From JBGPBY01 sp041481485 (GTDB lineage: Bacteria; Acidobacteriota; Terriglobia; 20CM-2-55-15), in NCBI GenBank assembly GCA_041481485.1, contig JBGPBY010000102.1, forward strand, positions 1 to 17,584: DNA of 17,584 nucleotides, given 5' to 3'. The notes under the pieces are model-generated. The model saw nothing but the letters and a program-made list of their open reading frames with translations. It searched no databases and was not told where the DNA came from. A program made the position numbers and the translations under genes. The first letter of the stretch is position 1; the number at the start of each line of letters is the position of its first letter. Below are positions 13,223 to 17,584 of this stretch, piece after piece.

Positions 13223-14554
13223 ATGAAGCGAATGATCGTGGCCGTGTTGCTTCTCATGTTTTTTCCAATGCACTACGGCGGGCAACAGACCTCAGTTTCT
13301 ACGGTCATACAGCACGTTACGATCATCAATGCGGGTTCGCCACCGATGAGGGATATGACGATCGTTACCACCGGCGGCCGCATTGCGGCTATCGGAATCG
13401 CCGACGGCATTCCAGCCGGAGCCCAGATCATCGACGGTCGCGGAAAGTTTGTCATTCCGGGCCTGATGGACATGCACAATCACCTGCTAAGCGGGAGCTT
13501 CCCCCCTCGGCCGAACATGCAGCCCAATCTCAGGCGTGTGCTCGCGGTTGGCGTGACCACGGTGTTCGATCCTTCGATCGGAAAACAAGAATTCGTGCGC
13601 TTGAAGGCCGCAGCCGCGCCCGATTCATCCGCCTATGCCCGCTTCTTCGGCACTGGCCCGATGTTAACCGTGAAAGGCGACACGTTCGCCGACGCCGACT
13701 CGCCCATACCCGAAACGCCGGCGCAGGCTGAGGCAGTCGTGAAAGAGCTGAAGGCCCTGGGCGTCGACGCCATCAAGATCCAGCGCGACGACCTGAGCTG
13801 GGCTGTCAAGGGTTCCGGAACTGTGATGCCGCTGGAAGTGCTCGCGGCCGCTGTCAACGAAGCGCACAAACAGGGCTTGAAAGTCTACGCGCACGCGCCG
13901 TTGCTGAAGCTGGCGAAAGAAGCGCTCAGCGTCGGCGTCGATGGCATGATGCACGGCATCCTGGACGAGCCGGTGGACGCCGAGTTTCTGAGTCTCATGA
14001 AGAAAAACGGCGCCGTGTATGTGCCGACCCTGACGCTCTTCGAGGACGTCGCTGATGTGTCCGCATTTGCACGGCGTCAGGCCGTAAACTGGGACCGAGC
14101 GAAATTCCAGCCGCCGGCGATCTACGCGCCTTTTACGGACGCCGCCGGAGCGCGACAGATTGAGTCGTTCCTCAACAACACCGCGTTCACCAAAGAGCGC
14201 CTCAAAGTGGCGAGAGCAAACGTGAAGCGTGTGTTCGACGCCGGTGTGCCGGTGGTGCTCGGCACCGACACGGGATTTTTCGGCGTGTTCCTGGGCGTGG
14301 CCACGCAGATCGAGCTTGAACTGCTCGTGGAGGCTGGCCTGACGCCAGCCGAGGCGCTTCGAGCCGCAACGATTAACGCGGCGCGGATGATCGGAAAAGA
14401 ACGGGATCTCGGCACTGTCGAAGCAGGTAAGTTTGCCGATCTCGTCATCCTCGACGCGAATCCCCTAGACGATATCCGGAACGTAACGCGGATTTATAAG
14501 GTGATGAAGGGAGGTGTCCTGTACGAACCGGTCGATCCTTCGACCTCGAGATAG
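13223..14554 (+). CDS. Exported metal-dependent amidohydrolase (second)
   Basis: The 443-residue amidohydrolase superfamily enzyme has a short signal-like N-terminus (KRMIVAVLLLMFFPM, then QQT), so it is probably periplasmic. Candidate metal ligands are His85 and His87 (LMDMHNHLL), the bridging Lys185 (DAIKIQRDD), His224 (VYAHAPLL), His244 (GMMHGIL) and Asp349 (VVLGTDTGFF); this is a complete binuclear-type set. The C-terminus ends in the standard GTVEAGKFADLVILDANPL. It resembles imidazolonepropionase- or dipeptidase-like exported hydrolases; the substrate is unknown. It shares fold and end motif with the enzyme at 244-1422, but the sequence between them differs widely, so it is a distant paralogue. 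The next gene downstream has its own likely promoter. Confidence 0.92.
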   Translation: MKRMIVAVLLLMFFPMHYGGQQTSVSTVIQHVTIINAGSPPMRDMTIVTTGGRIAAIGIADGIPAGAQIIDGRGKFVIPGLMDMHNHLLSGSFPPRPNMQPNLRRVLAVGVTTVFDPSIGKQEFVRLKAAAAPDSSAYARFFGTGPMLTVKGDTFADADSPIPETPAQAEAVVKELKALGVDAIKIQRDDLSWAVKGSGTVMPLEVLAAAVNEAHKQGLKVYAHAPLLKLAKEALSVGVDGMMHGILDEPVDAEFLSLMKKNGAVYVPTLTLFEDVADVSAFARRQAVNWDRAKFQPPAIYAPFTDAAGARQIESFLNNTAFTKERLKVARANVKRVFDAGVPVVLGTDTGFFGVFLGVATQIELELLVEAGLTPAEALRAATINAARMIGKERDLGTVEAGKFADLVILDANPLDDIRNVTRIYKVMKGGVLYEPVDPSTSR

Positions 14555-14570
14555 CTCCAAGCTTCTCGAG
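14545..14570 (+). terminator. Hairpin overlapping the amidohydrolase stop
   Basis: CTCGAGA pairs with TCTCGAG, and inside it AGCT pairs with AGCT around a CCA loop, with a single bulged T. The stem spans the stop codon (14552-14554). No T run follows, so it may be a weak or factor-assisted terminator or an mRNA end stabiliser. Confidence 0.35.
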
Positions 14571-14580
14571 TCGCGACAGT

Positions 14581-14610
14581 TTGACTTCGATGAGAAGCCG
14601 TGACTATAAG
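14581..14610 (+). promoter_or_regulatory. Likely promoter of the DUF3500 operon
   Basis: TTGACT (14581-14586) and TATAAG (14605-14610) are 18 bases apart, each close to the sigma-70 consensus. The start point would be near 14617, giving a leader of about 36 bases with AAGGG at 14640-14644 before the ATG at 14653. Confidence 0.5.
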
Positions 14611-14652
14611 GATGTTGACAGTGGTCGATTGCCGGACTGAAGGGATTCTTCC

Positions 14653-15723
14653 ATGAAGCATTTCTCGCTGGTTTCAACCTTGCTTGTGATCGCGGCGCTG
14701 ACATGCATGATTGCGGTCCCACGCATCCAATCACAGCAGCAGGCCACTCCAGTAACGGCGAAAGTCGTGAGCGCTGCAAACGACTTCCTCCGGATGCTCG
14801 ATCCAGGGGAACGCGCAAAAGCAGCGTTCGCCTTCGACAGTCCACAAAAGACCAACTGGTCCAACCTCCCCAGTGGAATCTATCAGCGTAACAGTCTGCG
14901 TCTTGGCGATCTGTCTCCGGCCAAGCGCGCCGCTGCACTTGCGTTGCTTGCTGCAGCACTCAGCGCCGAGGGAAATCGGAAGGTCAATGACATCATGAAC
15001 GGCGATGAAGTTCTAAAAAGCACCGGCGGTGGCCAGACGGGCGGACGAGTTGGCGGCCCGGGCCGTGGCGGGGGCGGTGGTGGAGGGATCGTTTTCGGCA
15101 AGGATGAATACTACATTGCGGTGCTGGGTACCCCATCCGTGTCAGCCCCATGGATGATTCAGTTTGGCGGTCATCATCTCGCCATTAATGTCACGATCGT
15201 CGGGCGTGACAATGTGATCACCCCGAGTTTGCCAGCTGCCCAACCCGCTCGATACACCTTGAATGGCCAGACAATCCGGCCACTCGGCAAAGAAAACGAC
15301 AAGGCATTTGCGTTGATGGCGACTTTAAATGCAGACCAACGGAAGCAGGCCATTCTGAACTATCGCGTGAGCGACCTAGTCCTCGGTCCGGGCGCCGATG
15401 GCAAGACGATTCAGCCTGAAGGAATTCCCGCCACTACGCTGAACACAAACCAACAGGCCATGCTGCTCGATCTCGCTCACGAATGGGTCGGCATCCTAAA
15501 CGATGAGGGTGCGGCCGCGCGGATGGCTGAAATTCGATCGAATCTGTCGCGCACCTACTTCGCCTGGAGTGGCGCGACGGAAAACGGCGGATTGGCTTAC
15601 TTCCGAATTCAGGGACCGACTGTCCTGATCGAATACGCACCGCAACAGGGAGATCTGGATCACATCCATACTATCTATCGAGATCCCACCAACGACTATG
15701 GTGCAAGACTGGTTGGACGATGA
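14653..15723 (+). CDS. DUF3500 family exported protein
   Basis: The 356-residue DUF3500 protein has an N-terminal hydrophobic stretch (about 5-22) that serves as a signal peptide or anchor. Family hallmarks run along the chain: NWSNLPSGIY (68-77), LRLGDLS, YYIAVLGTPSVSAPWMIQFG (153-172) followed by GHHLAINV, FAWSG, and the C-terminal DHIHTIYRDPTNDYG. The function of the family is unknown; the many conserved His, Asp and Trp residues suggest a catalytic or binding site. Residues about 125-146 are almost all glycine, a low-complexity insertion before the conserved FGKDEYY segment. The stop codon overlaps the start of the next gene by four bases (ATGA), so the two are coupled. It has its own likely promoter. 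Confidence 0.92.
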   Translation: MKHFSLVSTLLVIAALTCMIAVPRIQSQQQATPVTAKVVSAANDFLRMLDPGERAKAAFAFDSPQKTNWSNLPSGIYQRNSLRLGDLSPAKRAAALALLAAALSAEGNRKVNDIMNGDEVLKSTGGGQTGGRVGGPGRGGGGGGGIVFGKDEYYIAVLGTPSVSAPWMIQFGGHHLAINVTIVGRDNVITPSLPAAQPARYTLNGQTIRPLGKENDKAFALMATLNADQRKQAILNYRVSDLVLGPGADGKTIQPEGIPATTLNTNQQAMLLDLAHEWVGILNDEGAAARMAEIRSNLSRTYFAWSGATENGGLAYFRIQGPTVLIEYAPQQGDLDHIHTIYRDPTNDYGARLVGR

Positions 15724-16421
15724 GTGCAGCGGGCCGAACTGCGTTGAGCTTCAGCCTCGTGGCGCTTGCATCTCTGATCTCAGGCAACCTTTGGGGACAT
15801 GTGCTGGACCAGTATCTCCAGGCGACTCGGATTTCAGTCGAGTCCAATCGCGTAATCCTGGATATGGATCTCACACCCGGTGTGGAAGTGGCGGACAATA
15901 TTTTGCAAACCATCGATCTGGATCACGATGGGAAAGTTTCCCCAGATGAAGCGGCTGCCTATGTGAAACTTGTCCTGGACTCGGTGTCTTTGGAGATCGA
16001 CGGTCAGCGGTATGTACCGAAACTGCAAGAATACCGATGGCCCGACGTGACCGAAGTGCGTCGCGGTGAGGGCATTATTCGATTGCGTGCAACCTCGGCA
16101 ACACAATCTGCCGGCCCAGGGCAGCACCGCTTGAGTTTTTCAAATACTCACCGGTCGGACATCGGCGAATATCTGGTTAACGCCACGGTTCCGGACGACC
16201 GGAACATTCGCATCACCGGACAGTCGAGAGACGAGCATCAGCGCCAGTTCACACTGGACTACACCATTTCTTCTCATGAAAAAACGACGAGTATCCGAGC
16301 AGCAATATTCCCAATGCTGGGATTGGTCCTGGCCGTTGCCATGATCGCGCTCGTAAGACGGTCGCAATACAAACCACAATCTCAAAGGTGGATAAAGAAT
16401 GTCCGGCCGCGGGCCGACTGA
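15720..16421 (+). CDS. EF-hand-containing membrane protein coupled to DUF3500
   Basis: The 233-residue protein has an N-terminal signal or anchor (SFSLVALASLISG, about 10-22) and a complete EF-hand calcium loop at 66-77 (Asp66, Asp68, Asp70, Gly71, Val73, Glu77; DLDHDGKVSPDE). A beta-rich exported section follows, then one membrane helix at about 194-214 (MLGLVLAVAMIALV) and a basic tail, predicting an exported domain held in the membrane with the tail inside. The start overlaps the DUF3500 stop (ATGA) with no strong Shine-Dalgarno sequence of its own, so it is translated by coupling and probably works with DUF3500. The N-terminal part resembles exported domains encoded near HupE/UreJ-like membrane proteins, a weak resemblance. 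It ends two bases from the convergent PEP-CTERM gene. Confidence 0.8.
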   Translation: MSAAGRTALSFSLVALASLISGNLWGHVLDQYLQATRISVESNRVILDMDLTPGVEVADNILQTIDLDHDGKVSPDEAAAYVKLVLDSVSLEIDGQRYVPKLQEYRWPDVTEVRRGEGIIRLRATSATQSAGPGQHRLSFSNTHRSDIGEYLVNATVPDDRNIRITGQSRDEHQRQFTLDYTISSHEKTTSIRAAIFPMLGLVLAVAMIALVRRSQYKPQSQRWIKNVRPRAD

Positions 16422-16423
16422 AC

Positions 16424-17068
16424 CTATTGGTTGGTCCGGCTCGCCAGGTGCCGACGACCGAGACAGATCAGTGCGATACCTGCACCTGCGCTGGCCAGTA
16501 GGGTCAACGAATCCGGTTCTGGAACAGCAGCGTCGCTGATAAATGTGTACCGGACAGGAACCGCTGCGTTGGCCACAAAGCCGGGTTGGCCTGCCACTGG
16601 CGTGTAAATCAGACCAGATCCGAGGTTCCCGAGACTGAATTCACTAAAGAAGACGACATTCGTATTCAGCAAAAGAGGCAGTCCGACATCGGCCAATGCG
16701 TCCACACCGCCATCTAAATCTGAATAGAAAAACAGGCTTCCTCCACCAACAGTGGTGCTGAAACGGATTACATCCGAGGTCACATCACCCGCTTCACGGA
16801 TTACGACATCTCCTGCAACCAGCCCCGGTGGGCTCAGCATGTTGTAATTCATTGCGCTTGTCAGCCCGCCAGGACCTGGGTCTGACAACATGGTACAAGC
16901 CAGCGGCTGTAATCCCTGAAAGCCAGCAATGGTTCCGTGACAATTTTCATCAACCTGAATGTCGATGATAGTGATTTGTGCGTGGGCCGGTGTACTGAGA
17001 GCGCAGAGCCAGATCACCGCAAATAATCCAGTCAGAAAGAATCGCTGCATTCCACGGTTGTTTTTCAT
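16424..17068 (-). CDS. PEP-CTERM sorting-domain protein
   Basis: The 214-residue protein has a signal peptide (1-30, ending AHA-Q), a beta-rich middle with two cysteines (Cys43, Cys58) that could form a disulfide, and a C-terminal PEP-CTERM signal: Pro-Glu-Pro at 183-185, a hydrophobic helix (about 187-203) and a basic end (GRRHLASR). Proteins with this tail are processed by an exosortase (EpsH-like) and go to the surface or the exopolysaccharide matrix. No exosortase gene is in the window, so the enzyme must be elsewhere in the genome. The start at 17068 follows AAGGAGA at five bases; a longer frame to 17131 has no such site. The mature domain is not one I recognise. Confidence 0.88.
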   Translation of the reverse strand: MKNNRGMQRFFLTGLFAVIWLCALSTPAHAQITIIDIQVDENCHGTIAGFQGLQPLACTMLSDPGPGGLTSAMNYNMLSPPGLVAGDVVIREAGDVTSDVIRFSTTVGGGSLFFYSDLDGGVDALADVGLPLLLNTNVVFFSEFSLGNLGSGLIYTPVAGQPGFVANAAVPVRYTFISDAAVPEPDSLTLLASAGAGIALICLGRRHLASRTNQ

Positions 17069-17073
17069 ACCGA

Positions 17074-17080
17074 TCTCCTT
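17074..17080 (-). promoter_or_regulatory. RBS fixing the PEP-CTERM gene start
   Basis: AAGGAGA on the minus strand, five bases before the ATG at 17068, is the strongest Shine-Dalgarno sequence in the window apart from the response regulator's. It selects the start that gives a clean signal peptide. Confidence 0.75.
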
Positions 17081-17460
17081 AAGCAGTGCCGCTTCCGTGC
17101 ACTTCTGGGCGGCTGTATTCGCATGACGCATACCAAACCTTCCTGAATGCGATACGCGAATGCAAAGGGGGTCATTGCGAAATACTTAGCTCTATGGTTT
17201 CTGCATACCCGCAGGATTTGATGGATTTCCGGAACTTCCAGGATTGTAAGGAACCGTGACATCCGGATCAGGCTTTTTGTGGTTCACCGAACCCAGCGTG
17301 TTGAAACGCAACGATTTGCATTTCTGGGTAAACGTCAAAGCAAAGCGTAGGAATTCATTACATCATTACGGGTATCCAAGCTGATTTTTCAAAAATGCGG
17401 TGACGTATTTTTGCCCCCACATGCGGCCTTTAACCGACAGCGAACCTCATGGCAAGTACG
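17081..17460. other. Non-coding region upstream of the PEP-CTERM gene
   Basis: No reading frame here has a convincing start or composition. It must contain the leftward promoter of the PEP-CTERM gene, but I find no clear -35/-10 pair. The best -12-like TTTGCA (minus strand, near 17160) has no proper -24 partner, so a sigma-54 promoter is not supported. Confidence 0.5.
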
Positions 17461-17584
17461 TTCTTAGCCGCGGCAGCGGCGGCAGGTCCTTTAGCCACCG
17501 GCGTAAGCCGGTGGAATTCACACTCAAATCCAAGCAAGCCGCGTAGCGGCGACAGATCAAGAAAATCGCAGGAACTGTCGTGAC
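17461..17584. repeat. Diverged relative of the composite repeat, cut by the window edge
   Basis: The order matches the left arm at 9545: GCGGCGGCAG, TCCTTTAGCC, an 8-bp hairpin with a GTAA loop (17495-17502 with 17507-17514), a 23-base spacer, a 5-bp hairpin with a GTA loop (17538-17542 with 17546-17550), then GACAGATC. Stem sequences differ from the other copy but pairing is kept by paired changes. CTGTCGTGAC at the very end could be the beginning of an opposing arm, as in the complete element. The element is incomplete here. Confidence 0.75.

Noticed and set aside
244..14554. The two amidohydrolases as a recent duplication
   Set aside because: They share only fold-level motifs and the C-terminal signature; the sequence between differs widely.
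17150..17175. Possible sigma-54 promoter for the PEP-CTERM gene
   Set aside because: A TTGC -12 element is present, but the -24 position reads AATGAC and lacks the required GG.
17065..17262. Short leftward open frame upstream of the PEP-CTERM gene
   Set aside because: It overlaps the strong ribosome binding site and start of the real gene in another frame and has no start signal of its own.

Overview
The window looks like a chromosomal segment of a moderately GC-rich Gram-negative bacterium, most likely an Acidobacteriota (Vicinamibacteria- or Bryobacterales-like). That placement rests on the gene mix, not on a marker gene: a DUF1592-class c-type cytochrome next to a Tat-exported DUF1552 protein and an exported ankyrin protein, a DUF3500 protein, exported amidohydrolases, a PadR regulator paired with a membrane protein, and a PEP-CTERM protein. 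I see no tRNA, rRNA, CRISPR array, transposase or phage gene.

Layout, left to right. 1-94 holds back-to-back hairpins of repeat type. 244-1422 (+) is an exported amidohydrolase. 1596-3039 (-) is a two-gene operon: a PadR repressor and a membrane protein joining a PadR-partner-type N-terminus to a Wzz-like chain-length region. 3361-4125 (+) is a LuxR-type response regulator with a degraded receiver. 4132-5700 (-) is an exported ankyrin-repeat protein, divergent from 5756-9453 (+), the DUF1592 multi-domain cytochrome plus Tat-exported DUF1552 pair. 9545-9843 is a composite inverted repeat in the convergent gap. 9875-12635 (-) is a tight cluster: SDR oxidoreductase, RluA-type pseudouridine synthase and zinc-less medium-chain dehydrogenase (promoter-proximal gene last in coordinates). 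12760-13044 (-) is a small cysteine-bearing unknown. 13223-14554 (+) is a second exported amidohydrolase. 14653-16421 (+) is a DUF3500 gene overlapping an EF-hand membrane-protein gene. 16424-17068 (-) is a PEP-CTERM protein. The last 0.5 kb is non-coding and ends in a diverged relative of the 9.5-9.8 kb repeat.

Most genes encode exported or envelope proteins (signal peptides, Tat signal, c-type heme, PEP-CTERM anchor, Wzz-like protein), so the region looks like an envelope/extracellular accessory segment with one housekeeping-type RNA modification gene in it. The most interesting non-gene signal is the repeat family. The copies at 9.6 kb and 17.5 kb differ in sequence but keep the same two hairpins (8-bp stem with GTRA loop; 5-bp stem with GTA loop) by paired, compensating base changes. 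The most interesting protein-level signals are the PadR-controlled Wzz-like fusion, the response regulator lacking switch residues, and the divergent ankyrin / DUF1592 / DUF1552 unit.
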